NCBI RefSeq assembly: GCF_003626575.1
Contig: NZ_RBDY01000001.1
Span: 248,001-312,000 of the forward strand
Direction: 5' to 3'
Origin: Streptomyces radicis
Lineage (GTDB): Bacteria > Actinomycetota > Actinomycetes > Streptomycetales > Streptomycetaceae
DNA length: 64,000 bases
Position numbers and translations under genes: made by a program. Shown here piece after piece: positions 14,469-21,860 of this stretch (the stretch's first letter is position 1; every line of letters begins with the position of its first letter). The notes under the pieces are model-generated. The model was not told the origin of the DNA and ran no database searches. It saw nothing but the letters and a program-made list of their open reading frames with translations.

Positions 14469-15267
14469 GCTGCGCGACGCCGACAGCGCGCGCGTCTCCG
14501 TCTTCGACCACGGACTGACCGTCGGCGACGGCGTGTTCGAGACCATCAAGACCGAGGAAGGGCGCCCGTTCGCCCTCACCCGCCACCTCGACCGGCTCGC
14601 CGTCTCGGCCGCGGGGCTCGGCCTGCCCGCGCCCGACCTCGACGACGTGCGCCGGGCGTGCGCCGCGGTGGTGAAGGCACTTCCGCTGCCCCTCGGCCGC
14701 CTCCGCGTCACCTACACAGGGGGCGTCGGCCCGCTCGGCTCCGACCGCGGCCAGGCGCCGCCCACCCTCGTGGTGGCCCATGTCGAGGGCGCCCGCCTCC
14801 CCGAGTCCACCGCGGCCATCACCGTCCCGTGGCCGCGCAACGAGCGGGGTGCGCTCAGCGGGCTCAAGACGACCTCCTACGCGGAGAACGTCATCGCCCT
14901 GGCCCGCGCCCGTCAGGCGGCCGCGTCCGAGGCGCTGTTCGGCAACACCGCGGGCCACCTGTGCGAGGGCACGGGGAGCAACGTGTTCGTGGTCATCGAC
15001 GGGGAGTTGCACACGCCGCCGCTCTCCTCGGGCTGCCTCGCCGGGGTCACCCGCGCGCTGGTCGTCGAGTGGTCGGGCGCCAAGGAGACCGAGCTGCCGC
15101 TCGGCGTCCTGCGCGAGGCCGACGAGATCTTCCTGACCTCCACGGCCCGCGACGTCCAGGCCGTCCGCCGCGTCGACGACCGCGAACTGCCCGGCGCACC
15201 CGGCCCGGTGACGGCCGAGGCGCTGCGCGTCTTCCGCGAGCGCTCGGCCGCCGACATCGACCCCTGA
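14443..15267 (+). CDS. pabC: aminodeoxychorismate lyase (class IV aminotransferase fold)
   Basis: A 274-aa PLP enzyme that should release pyruvate from aminodeoxychorismate to give p-aminobenzoate. The N-terminal WLDGELRDADSARVSVFDHGL and GDGVFETIKTEEGRPFAL are typical. The PLP lysine is in SGLKTTSYAENV, and EGTGSNVFVV with CLAGVTRALVV completes the cofactor site. The ATG lies inside the end of pabB. A branched-chain or D-amino acid aminotransferase has the same fold, but pairing with pabB favours PabC. Confidence 0.85.
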   Translation: MALIWLDGELRDADSARVSVFDHGLTVGDGVFETIKTEEGRPFALTRHLDRLAVSAAGLGLPAPDLDDVRRACAAVVKALPLPLGRLRVTYTGGVGPLGSDRGQAPPTLVVAHVEGARLPESTAAITVPWPRNERGALSGLKTTSYAENVIALARARQAAASEALFGNTAGHLCEGTGSNVFVVIDGELHTPPLSSGCLAGVTRALVVEWSGAKETELPLGVLREADEIFLTSTARDVQAVRRVDDRELPGAPGPVTAEALRVFRERSAADIDP

Positions 15268-15326
15268 CCGCTCCGCGCGGAAAATGGGGTGGCTCACGTC
15301 ACGTTTCACGGGGTATTGATCAGCGG

Positions 15327-16169
15327 ATGACGACCACATTGCGCCCCGCGGGTCCCGAGGAGAGCGGCGCGGACGGCCTCCGCAGCCGCCCGTTCGACAT
15401 CAGGGTCAACGGCCGCCGCGCCGGCGCGCTCCGCCTCACCGTGTACGCCACCGAAGGCGATGTGTTCGGGCGGATCGCCCAGCTCGAGATCGCCCCCGAC
15501 GACCGCCGCCGCGGCCGGGCCACCGTTGCCGCGCTCGCCGCCGAGGAGGTCCTGCGCGGCGAGGGCTGTCGTCAGGTCGTGGCCTCCGTACCCGCCGCGG
15601 CGGGCGGCGCGTTGGAGCTCGCCAGGTCGCTCGGCTATGTCGAACGCAACCTCAACATGGCCAAGGAGCTGCCCGAGCGCCCCCCTTCGCTGCCCCCCGG
15701 CCTCGTGGCCCGCGCCATGACGGGGCCGGAGTTCGAGGACTGGCGCGTCGAGGCGCGCGAGCGCTATGTGCGCGAGTGGGTCGAGCGCGGCGTTCCCGAG
15801 ACGACCGCCGAGGAACGCGGCCGCTCCGCCCATGCCACGTTGCTCCCCGAAGGGCTCGCCACCGAGCGCGCGGCCCTGCGCGTGCTGACCCACGAGGACC
15901 TCCCGGTCGGCACGCTGTGGCTCTCCACCGACCCCGAGCGGCTGCCGCACGGCGCCGACGCCTACGTCTTCTCGGTGGCCGTGGACGAGAAGCACAGGGG
16001 CCGCGGCCACGGCAGGGCGCTGATGCTCGAGGCCGAACGCCTCACGCGCGCCGCGGGCGGCCGCGTCCTGGGGCTCAACGTCTTCGCGGGCAACACCCCG
16101 GCCCTGCGGCTCTACGCCTCACTCGGCTACCGGCCGGTCGAGCACCACCTCTACAAGCCGCTCGGCTGA
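15327..16169 (+). CDS. tandem GNAT acetyltransferase
   Basis: A 280-aa protein with two GNAT-like halves. The first half (to about residue 120) has [25 protein letters not shown]. The second has YVFSVAVDEKHRGRGHGRALMLEAER, then LGLNVFAGNTPALRLYASLGYRPV, a complete acetyl-CoA site. Double-GNAT proteins are common in actinomycetes, some as mycothiol synthases, but this one lacks enough specific signatures to say so. The ATG at 15327 follows a TATTGAT element by about 7 nt and has only a weak RBS. Its end overlaps the converging DsbA-like gene by 19 nt. Confidence 0.8.
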   Translation: MTTTLRPAGPEESGADGLRSRPFDIRVNGRRAGALRLTVYATEGDVFGRIAQLEIAPDDRRRGRATVAALAAEEVLRGEGCRQVVASVPAAAGGALELARSLGYVERNLNMAKELPERPPSLPPGLVARAMTGPEFEDWRVEARERYVREWVERGVPETTAEERGRSAHATLLPEGLATERAALRVLTHEDLPVGTLWLSTDPERLPHGADAYVFSVAVDEKHRGRGHGRALMLEAERLTRAAGGRVLGLNVFAGNTPALRLYASLGYRPVEHHLYKPLG

Positions 16170-16669
16170 CCCAGCAGCGACTCGGCGATCCCGGCGATCC
16201 GCTCGCGCAGGCCCTCCTGGCTCCTGCCGCCGTCCAGGCGCGTGCCGCCGATGACATAGGTCGGCGTGCCGGTGACCCCGAGCGCCTCGCCCTCGGCCTG
16301 GTCCGCGTCGACCATGAGCATGTGCCGCCCGTCGATCAGCGCGGTGTCCACCTCGTCGGCGTCGAGACCGAGATCGCGCGCGACCTCGAGCAGCACCTCG
16401 ACGCCCCGCGCGCCGAGGTCCGCGGTGCGGGCGAGCAGCGCCGTCCAGTACGCGTCGCCCCGGCCCTGGGCATAGGCCTCCTCGGCCGCTTGGGCGGCGG
16501 CGAGCGCGTGCGGGTGGCTGCCGAGCGGGAAGTGGCGGCGCCTGATCTCCAGGGCCTCCCCGAACCGCTCACGCAGGGCGAGCAGGTCGGATTCCGCGCG
16601 GTGACAGTCGGGACACTGGAGGTCGCACCACACGTCCAGCACGGCGCGGCGGCCGGTCGTCTCGTTCAT
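16151..16669 (-). CDS. DsbA-family thioredoxin-fold protein
   Basis: A 172-aa protein with the redox motif CPDC near residue 20 (LDVWCDLQCPDCHRAE). An inserted helical domain follows, then the cis-Pro loop GVTGTPTYVIGG. There is no signal peptide, so it probably works in the cytoplasm, as FrnE-like DsbA relatives do. It may act as a disulfide oxidoreductase or isomerase. It converges on the double-GNAT gene with a 19-nt 3' overlap. Confidence 0.85.
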   Translation of the reverse strand: MNETTGRRAVLDVWCDLQCPDCHRAESDLLALRERFGEALEIRRRHFPLGSHPHALAAAQAAEEAYAQGRGDAYWTALLARTADLGARGVEVLLEVARDLGLDADEVDTALIDGRHMLMVDADQAEGEALGVTGTPTYVIGGTRLDGGRSQEGLRERIAGIAESLLGQPSGL

Positions 16670-16741
16670 GGGCCCCAGTCTCGCACCCCGAGATTCCCCT
16701 GATCCGCGCCCGAGGCCATGGCCTTACGGAGGGCGGCGGGG

Positions 16742-16747
16742 CAGGAT
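16742..16747 (+). promoter_or_regulatory. possible -10 element for a leaderless membrane-protein gene
   Basis: CAGGAT ends 6 nt before the ATG at 16754. Only its first base departs from TANNNT. The spacing matches the leaderless pattern seen elsewhere in the window. Confidence 0.4.
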
Positions 16748-16753
16748 GGAAAG

Positions 16754-17173
16754 ATGTTGATCGGCACTGTCTGTACCCTTCTATCCGCCGCGGGCCTGGG
16801 GGTCGCCTTCCTGGTGGCGCGCCGGAGGCGCTACGCGCTGGCGCTGCGGACCGCCGCCGTGGCCCTGCTGCCCGTGGGCCTGGCGATGACGGGCGTGGTG
16901 CGCTTCGTGGTCAATATGACCTTCAACCCCGTGGCCTGGGCGGGCTTCGGCGTGCTGGCCTGCGCGGTGCTGCTGTTCCTCTCCGGCCGCCTGGCCGATG
17001 GCCGAGGGCGTGGCGCCGCCGCGGGCTCCGCCCCCGAGGTCAGGGCCGTGCCCGGCGGCGCCACGCCCTCGTTGCCCGGCTCGAGGGGCGCGGGCGGAAA
17101 GGCCAAGGGCGCCGCAGCCGACCCCGACGACTTCTCCGACATCGAGGCCATCCTCAAGAAACACGGCATCTGA
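16754..17173 (+). CDS. conserved actinobacterial membrane protein, 139 aa
   Basis: The protein has three hydrophobic stretches in the first 90 residues (MLIGTVCTLLSAAGLGVAFL, the ALRTAAVALLPVG region and AWAGFGVLACAVLLFL). A flexible Gly/Ala-rich linker leads to a conserved acidic-basic tail, DDFSDIEAILKKHGI. Proteins of this shape in Streptomyces are often labelled cellulose synthase, without catalytic residues to justify it. From memory it may instead be related to the cell-division membrane protein SepX; I could not verify this. It sits 0.4 kb from ssgB, whose product acts in sporulation division. Confidence 0.75.
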   Translation: MLIGTVCTLLSAAGLGVAFLVARRRRYALALRTAAVALLPVGLAMTGVVRFVVNMTFNPVAWAGFGVLACAVLLFLSGRLADGRGRGAAAGSAPEVRAVPGGATPSLPGSRGAGGKAKGAAADPDDFSDIEAILKKHGI

Positions 17174-17273
17174 TCGGACCGTGACACGGGCGGGTCGACA
17201 TTCCGTATAACGTTGCACAAATGCGACGTGTTGATCGCGGAGGACCCCCCGCCTGCGCCATGATCACGACGAC

Positions 17274-17471
17274 ATGGCGCACATCACCAGGGAGCCGACT
17301 CCCGACTCAAGCGGCGGGCCGCCCCCCGCCGCCCCGCAGGACACCGCACCCGGCGCCCCCGAGGGCAACGGCTGCCTCTTCGCTCTCTCCCAGCCCCCGC
17401 TGATGCTCTTCCTCACCGTCATCGGCGCGCTGCTGCTCATCGCGGGGGTGCATGACCAGTTCCTGCTCTGA
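17274..17471 (+). CDS. small single-span membrane protein (65 aa)
   Basis: The N-terminal 35 residues are Pro/Gly/Ala-rich and polar, followed by one hydrophobic helix (PPLMLFLTVIGALLLIAGV) and a short end, HDQFLL. The ATG at 17274 has only a weak upstream RBS. A TATAAC element at 17206-17211 may be part of its promoter. The hydrophobic helix and the hairpin behind it support a real gene. Function unknown. Confidence 0.55.
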   Translation: MAHITREPTPDSSGGPPPAAPQDTAPGAPEGNGCLFALSQPPLMLFLTVIGALLLIAGVHDQFLL

Positions 17472-17485
17472 CCCCCGCACGTACG

Positions 17486-17523
17486 ACGGCGCCGCCGCGG
17501 CCCTGGGGCCACGACGGCGCCGT
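17486..17523. terminator. bidirectional hairpin between the 65-aa protein and ssgB
   Basis: ACGGCGCC at 17486-17493 pairs with GGCGCCGT at 17516-17523, with further pairing of GGCCC and GGGCC inside. It stands between two converging genes. Confidence 0.5.
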
Positions 17524-17591
17524 GCGCCACGCGTATCGCCGGTCCCGCGCCGTCGCCCCGAGTCAGACGGCGTTGAGGGACCGGCGGGTCT

Positions 17592-18005
17592 CTAACTCTC
17601 CGCCAGGATGTGCGAGAGCTCCGTATCGAGGTCGAAGTGCCGATGCTCGGTGCCGGGTGGCACCGCGGCGTCGGTCCGCTTCAGGAACGACTCGAGGGCG
17701 CGGGCCGGAGCCTCGAGAAGCGCCTCGCCCTCCGGTGAGCTGAGGGCGATGCAGACGACTCCCTGGCCATGGCTCCGGGAGGGCCACACCCGGACGTCGC
17801 CGGTGCCCGTGGGGCGGTGCAACCCTTCGGCCAAGAGGTCTCGGGCGAAAACCCATTCGACGGTTTCTTCGGCTCCGGTGTGAAACGTGGCGTGTACGGC
17901 GTAGGGGTCCGCCGTGTCATACCGCAGCCCCGCGGGTACAGGAAGTGAGGACTCGCTCGATACAACGAGGCGCAGGTGCAGCTCGCAGCTGACCGTGGTG
18001 TTCAT
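17592..18005 (-). CDS. ssgB: sporulation division protein SsgB
   Basis: A 137-aa SsgA-like protein (SALP). In Streptomyces, SsgB marks septum sites in aerial hyphae and recruits FtsZ. The sequence is essentially the highly conserved SsgB: MNTTVSCELHLRLVVSSESS at the N-terminus, LRYDTADPYAVHATFHTGAE, WVFARDLLAEGLHRPTG, and the end LDTELSHILAES. The start is the ATG at 18005; the frame stays open further upstream but has no RBS and no homology there. Upstream lies an unusually AT-rich 160-nt divergent spacer, a likely site of developmental control. Confidence 0.95.
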   Translation of the reverse strand: MNTTVSCELHLRLVVSSESSLPVPAGLRYDTADPYAVHATFHTGAEETVEWVFARDLLAEGLHRPTGTGDVRVWPSRSHGQGVVCIALSSPEGEALLEAPARALESFLKRTDAAVPPGTEHRHFDLDTELSHILAES

Positions 18006-18164
18006 AAGCGCCAGGGCCTTTCGCTCAGTGTGCGCTCGGGGATTCGCACGTCGGCCAAATCGAGATGCCACGTACGCGTCGGTTGTAAACCCCTCTGCCC
18101 TAATTATGGCCTTTAACATCATTCCAATGGGGGAGCTGCGATATGGGTTATAGCAGGAGATAGC
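18006..18164. promoter_or_regulatory. AT-rich divergent control region of ssgB
   Basis: This 159-nt spacer is clearly richer in A and T than its surroundings, especially 18070-18160 (TAATTATGG, TTTAACATCATTCC, GGTTATAGC). It should contain the ssgB promoter on the minus strand and that of the SRPBCC gene on the plus strand. I could not assign a definite -35/-10 pair or a BldM/WhiI/sigma-H site by eye. Confidence 0.45.
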
Positions 18165-18635
18165 GTGATCGCCGACAGCCGGACAAACCGATTCCGATTC
18201 CGCGGTGACTGGTGGGTAGCCGCGCCGCCCGACGCCGTCTATGGCGTCCTCGTCACACCCGAGGACTACCCCCGCTGGTGGCCCCAGGTCCGCGAGGTCG
18301 TGCGGACCGGGCCCGACACCGGCTCCTGCCGCTTCCGCTCGGCCCTCCCGTTCGACCTCCGCGTCGGGATCAGGGAGACGCGCCGTGACCCCGCTGCCGG
18401 GGTGCTCCACATCGCGCTGAGCGGGGACCTCGACGGCTGGCTGCGCTTCTCGGCCAGCCACCGGGACCCCGGCACCCGGGTCAGCTGGGAGCAGGACACC
18501 GCGCTCACCAAACGGCTTCTCCGGCCGCTGGCACGGCCGTTGCGCTCGGCGTTCACCGCCAACCACGCCCTGATGATGCGGGGCGGACAGCGAGGTCTGC
18601 GCGCCTGGTTGGGAGTTCATTTGGATGACAGGTGA
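18165..18635 (+). CDS. SRPBCC (polyketide cyclase/START-like) family protein
   Basis: A 156-aa protein with the helix-grip signature: [34 protein letters not shown] near the start and a long C-terminal helix (residues 120-150). Such proteins bind hydrophobic small molecules; no ligand can be assigned. The GTG at 18165 has CAGGAG at about 8 nt. The 3' end contains the -35/-10 of the downstream tRNA gene. It is divergent from ssgB. Confidence 0.8.
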   Translation: MIADSRTNRFRFRGDWWVAAPPDAVYGVLVTPEDYPRWWPQVREVVRTGPDTGSCRFRSALPFDLRVGIRETRRDPAAGVLHIALSGDLDGWLRFSASHRDPGTRVSWEQDTALTKRLLRPLARPLRSAFTANHALMMRGGQRGLRAWLGVHLDDR

Positions 18636-18650
18636 TCCACACGGTATGGT
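18621..18650 (+). promoter_or_regulatory. promoter of tRNA-Val(CAC)
   Basis: TTGGAT (18621-18626) and TATGGT (18645-18650) are spaced by 18 nt. The pair overlaps the end of the SRPBCC gene and lies about 28 nt before the tRNA. Confidence 0.6.
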
Positions 18651-18677
18651 TCTACCCGTGCCGCGGTGAGCGGCCCC

Positions 18678-18749
18678 GGGCGATTAGCTCAGCGGGAGAG
18701 CGCTTCGTTCACACCGAAGAGGTCACTGGTTCGATCCCAGTATCGCCCA
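18678..18749 (+). tRNA. tRNA-Val (CAC)
   Basis: A 72-nt tRNA with acceptor stem GGGCGAT/ATCGCCC and A73. The anticodon loop TTCACAC gives CAC. The D- and T-arms match the tRNA-Val(GAC) genes 5.6 kb away. CCA is not encoded. Confidence 0.95.
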
Positions 18750-19243
18750 CGAGTGCGAGGGTGAAGTGTGTCCACGGAAGGCGTGGACCGCTTCGCCCTC
18801 GTCGTTTTTGCTCGGCTTCGCCTCGCGTGGCGGGGGCTTCGCCACCCGCACCCCCCTGGGGGTTGGTGGTGTCCGCGGAAGGTGTGGACGGCTTCGCCCT
18901 CGTCGTTTGTGCTCGGCTTCGCCTCGCGTTGCGGGGGCTTCGCCACCCGCGCCCCCTTCGGCAAGTCCTGAGGGCTTCACGGGTGTTGGGTGTGGTCTTC
19001 GCCGCTTCGCGCGTTCGCCCGGGTTCCGGGGGGTGGGTCCGGTGCGCGTCGGCCGCTCGGCCTTCGTCGTTTCCTCCCGGTCCCGCCTCGCGCAGCGAAC
19101 GCTCCTCCCACCCGCACCCCACACGGCGGCCACCGTTCCCGCGCGGCCAGCGCTTTCTGCTTCGCCCTCGGGTGCTTCAGGTCGGTACGATGCCAACCGC
19201 GCAGCGCAGGCTGCCTCCATACGCCATGAGTCAGGAGAGACCG
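18750..19243. other. non-coding stretch between tRNA-Val(CAC) and thrS
   Basis: About 490 nt hold no convincing gene. It contains two near-identical repeats (18768-18855 and 18869-18956), a poorer third-like block around 19010-19130, and a TACGAT -10-like element at 19186-19191 that could drive thrS. Open frames here translate only repeat sequence. Confidence 0.6.
18768..18956. repeat. tandem pair of ~88-bp repeats, period 101 bp
   Basis: Copy 1 (18768-18855) and copy 2 (18869-18956) share nearly every base, differing at around nine positions. Each contains GCTTCGCCCTCGTCGTTT, GCTCGGCTTCGCCTCGCGT and GCGGGGGCTTCGCCACCCGC. The GTGGCG/CGCCAC parts can form short hairpins. They start about 20 nt behind the tRNA and resemble degenerate Streptomyces intergenic repeats. 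Confidence 0.8.
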
Positions 19244-21223
19244 GTGTCAGACGTCCGTGTGATCATCAAACGCGATTCCGAGCGGGAAGAACGCGTGGTG
19301 GCCACGGGCACGACGGCCGCCGCGATCTTCGAGGGCGACCGGTCCGTCGTCGCCACCCGCGTCTGGGGCGAGCTGCGGGACCTCGCCCGCCCGCTGGCCG
19401 ACGGGGACGAGATCGAGCCCGTTCTCATCGGGTCGCCCGACGGCCTCGACATCCTGCGCCACTCCACCGCGCACGTGATGGCGCAGGCCGTGCAGGAGCT
19501 GTTCCCCGAGGCCAAGCTCGGCATCGGGCCGCCCGTGAAGGACGGCTTCTACTACGACTTCGACGTGGAGCGGCCGTTCCAGCCCGAGGACCTCGGCCGC
19601 ATCGAGAAGCGGATGCAGCAGATCCAGAAGCAGGGGCAGCGCTTCTCGCGCCGTGTGGTGGGAGACACCGAGGCCAGGGACGAACTGGCCGGTGAGCCCT
19701 ACAAGTTGGAGCTGATCGGGCTCAAGGGCGCCGCCGCGGACCAGGCCGAGGGCGCGGGCGCCGAGGTCGGCGCGGGCGAGCTGACCATCTACGACAACGT
19801 CGACCCCTCGTCGGGCGACGTCTGCTGGAAGGACCTGTGCCGCGGCCCGCACCTGCCGAGCACGCGGCTGATCCCGGCGTTCAAGCTGATGCGCACCGCC
19901 GCCGCCTACTGGCGGGGCAGCGAGAAGAACCCCCAGCTCCAGCGGATCTACGGCACCGCGTGGCCGAGCAGGGACGAGCTCAAGGCCCATCTGGCGTTCC
20001 TCGCCGAGGCCGAGAAGCGCGACCACCGCAAGCTCGGCGCCGAGCTCGACCTCTTCTCCATTCCCGAGGAGCTCGGCTCAGGCCTCGCCGTCTTCCACCC
20101 CAAGGGCGGCGTCATCCGCCGGGTCATGGAGGACTATTCGCGGCGCCGCCACGAGGAAGCCGGGTACGAATTCGTCAACACCCCGCACATCACGAAGGCG
20201 AATCTCTTCGAGACCTCGGGCCATCTGCCGCACTACGCCGAGTCGATGTTCCCGCCCATGGAATTCGATGGGCAGGACTATTACCTCAAGGCGATGAACT
20301 GCCCCATGCACAACCTGATTTTCCGGGCGCGTGGGCGGTCCTACCGGGAATTGCCGCTGCGGCTTTTCGAGTTCGGCACGGTCTACCGGTACGAGAAATC
20401 CGGCGTCGTGCACGGCCTCACCCGCGCCCGCGGCTTCACCGTGGACGACTCGCACATCTACTGCACCAAGGAGCAGATGCCCGACGAGCTGGACGCGCTG
20501 CTGACCTTCGTGCTCAACCTGCTGCGCGACTACGGCCTCAGCGAGTTCTACCTCGAGCTGTCCACCCGCGGTGACTCGGACAAGTTCATCGGCGAGCCCG
20601 AGGAGTGGGCCGAGGCCACCGAGGTGCTGCGCCAGGCCGCGGGCAAGCAGGGCCTCGAGCTCGTCATGGACCCTGGCGGCGCGGCGTACTACGGGCCGAA
20701 GATCTCCGTGCAGGCCAAGGACGCCATCGGCCGCACCTGGCAGATGTCCACGATCCAGGTCGACTTCCAGCAGCCCAAGCGTTTCGAGCTCGAATACACC
20801 GCGGCGGACGGCTCACGGCAGCGGCCCGTCATGATCCACCGCGCGCTGTTCGGCTCGATCGAGCGGTTCTTCGCCGTCCTCGTCGAGCACTACGCGGGCG
20901 TCTTCCCGCCGTGGCTCGCGCCCGTGCAGGCCGTCGGCATCCCCATCGGCGACGCCCATGTCCCCTACCTCGAGGCGTTCGCCGCCGAGGCCAAGGGGCA
21001 CGGGCTGCGGATGGACGTCGACAGCTCGTCCGACCGCATGCAGAAGAAGATCCGCAACGCCCAGAAGCAGAAGGTCCCGTTCATGGTCATCGCCGGGGAC
21101 GACGACATCGCGAACGACGCGGTCAGCTTCCGCTACCGGGACGGCTCGCAGAAGAACGGCATCCCCCGCGACGAGGCCCTGGCCGAGATCGCCGACGCGG
21201 TCGCGCGACGCGTCCAGGTCTGA
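19244..21223 (+). CDS. thrS: threonyl-tRNA synthetase
   Basis: A 659-aa class II synthetase charging tRNA-Thr. It has an N-terminal TGS domain ([20 protein letters not shown]), the editing domain with [19 protein letters not shown], and the catalytic core with [21 protein letters not shown] and [25 protein letters not shown]. Motif 3 is [20 protein letters not shown], and the C-terminal anticodon-binding domain starts [12 protein letters not shown]. The GTG at 19244 is chosen because AGGAGAG ends 3 nt before it; an ATG at 19226 is possible but lacks an RBS. No T-box was recognised upstream. Confidence 0.95.
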   Translation: MSDVRVIIKRDSEREERVVATGTTAAAIFEGDRSVVATRVWGELRDLARPLADGDEIEPVLIGSPDGLDILRHSTAHVMAQAVQELFPEAKLGIGPPVKDGFYYDFDVERPFQPEDLGRIEKRMQQIQKQGQRFSRRVVGDTEARDELAGEPYKLELIGLKGAAADQAEGAGAEVGAGELTIYDNVDPSSGDVCWKDLCRGPHLPSTRLIPAFKLMRTAAAYWRGSEKNPQLQRIYGTAWPSRDELKAHLAFLAEAEKRDHRKLGAELDLFSIPEELGSGLAVFHPKGGVIRRVMEDYSRRRHEEAGYEFVNTPHITKANLFETSGHLPHYAESMFPPMEFDGQDYYLKAMNCPMHNLIFRARGRSYRELPLRLFEFGTVYRYEKSGVVHGLTRARGFTVDDSHIYCTKEQMPDELDALLTFVLNLLRDYGLSEFYLELSTRGDSDKFIGEPEEWAEATEVLRQAAGKQGLELVMDPGGAAYYGPKISVQAKDAIGRTWQMSTIQVDFQQPKRFELEYTAADGSRQRPVMIHRALFGSIERFFAVLVEHYAGVFPPWLAPVQAVGIPIGDAHVPYLEAFAAEAKGHGLRMDVDSSSDRMQKKIRNAQKQKVPFMVIAGDDDIANDAVSFRYRDGSQKNGIPRDEALAEIADAVARRVQV

Positions 21224-21239
21224 CCCGGAGGGCTCCGGG
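21224..21239. terminator. short hairpin after thrS
   Basis: CCCGGA and TCCGGG pair around a 4-nt loop immediately behind the thrS stop. Confidence 0.4.
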
Positions 21240-21280
21240 CGCACACCGCCCCGGGGCCCTTCAGGCGCACGGCAACGCCA

Positions 21281-21286
21281 TATGCT
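21281..21286 (+). promoter_or_regulatory. -10 element for leaderless HIT gene
   Basis: TATGCT ends 7 nt before the ATG at 21294, and no SD is present. A transcription start at the ATG itself is expected. Confidence 0.6.
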
Positions 21287-21293
21287 GGCCCGC

Positions 21294-21839
21294 ATGAGCA
21301 GCGAGCCGGAGCAGCAGATCGGGGTCGGGACGCCGGACGCTTTCCAGCGCCTCTGGACCCCCCATCGGATGGCCTACATCCAGGGCGAGGGCAAGCCCAC
21401 CGGCGACGGGGCCGGGGACGGCTGCCCGTTCTGCTCGATTCCCGGCAAGAGCGACGAGGACGGCCTGGTCATCGCCCGCGGCGAGGTCACCTACGCCGTC
21501 CTCAACCTCTACCCGTACAACAGCGGCCACCTGCTCGTGGTGCCCTACCGCCATGTCGCCGACTACACCGACCTCGACCACGCCGAGACCGTCGAGCTGG
21601 CCGAGCAGACCAAGCGCGCCATGACCGCGATCCGCACGGCATCGGGCGCCCACGGCTTCAACATCGGCCTCAACCAGGGCTCGGCCGCGGGCGCGGGCAT
21701 CGCGCCCCACCTGCACCAGCACGTGGTGCCGCGGTGGGGCGGGGACGCCAACTTCATGCCCGTCGTGGGGCACACCAAGGTCCTGCCCCAACTCCTCGCC
21801 GACACCCGGCGGATGCTCGCCGAGGTCTGGCCCGCCTGA
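21294..21839 (+). CDS. HIT-domain nucleotide hydrolase/phosphorylase
   Basis: A 181-aa histidine-triad protein. The active motif is PHLHQHVVPRW (HxHxH) near residue 145. The upstream CPFCSI motif and NLYPYNSGHLLVVPYRHV are typical of the actinobacterial Ap4A phosphorylase-like group. It probably splits diadenosine polyphosphates or related nucleotides. The ATG at 21294 is leaderless. It stands between thrS and the converging membrane protein, and precedes the PIM operon in this region. Confidence 0.85.
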   Translation: MSSEPEQQIGVGTPDAFQRLWTPHRMAYIQGEGKPTGDGAGDGCPFCSIPGKSDEDGLVIARGEVTYAVLNLYPYNSGHLLVVPYRHVADYTDLDHAETVELAEQTKRAMTAIRTASGAHGFNIGLNQGSAAGAGIAPHLHQHVVPRWGGDANFMPVVGHTKVLPQLLADTRRMLAEVWPA

Positions 21840-21860
21840 GCGCGGCGGGCCGCGCCCGGC

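Noticed and set aside
18678..19200. Integrated element at tRNA-Val(CAC)
   Set aside because: No integrase, direct repeat of the tRNA 3' end or foreign genes; only about 490 nt of repeats separate it from thrS.
18689..19220. Possible proteins on the minus strand across the tRNA and repeats
   Set aside because: The translations are antisense tRNA plus repeated sequence with no RBS, a known type of false annotation.
18750..19243. T-box leader for thrS
   Set aside because: No T-box sequence or specifier loop was seen, and the region is dominated by the tandem repeats.
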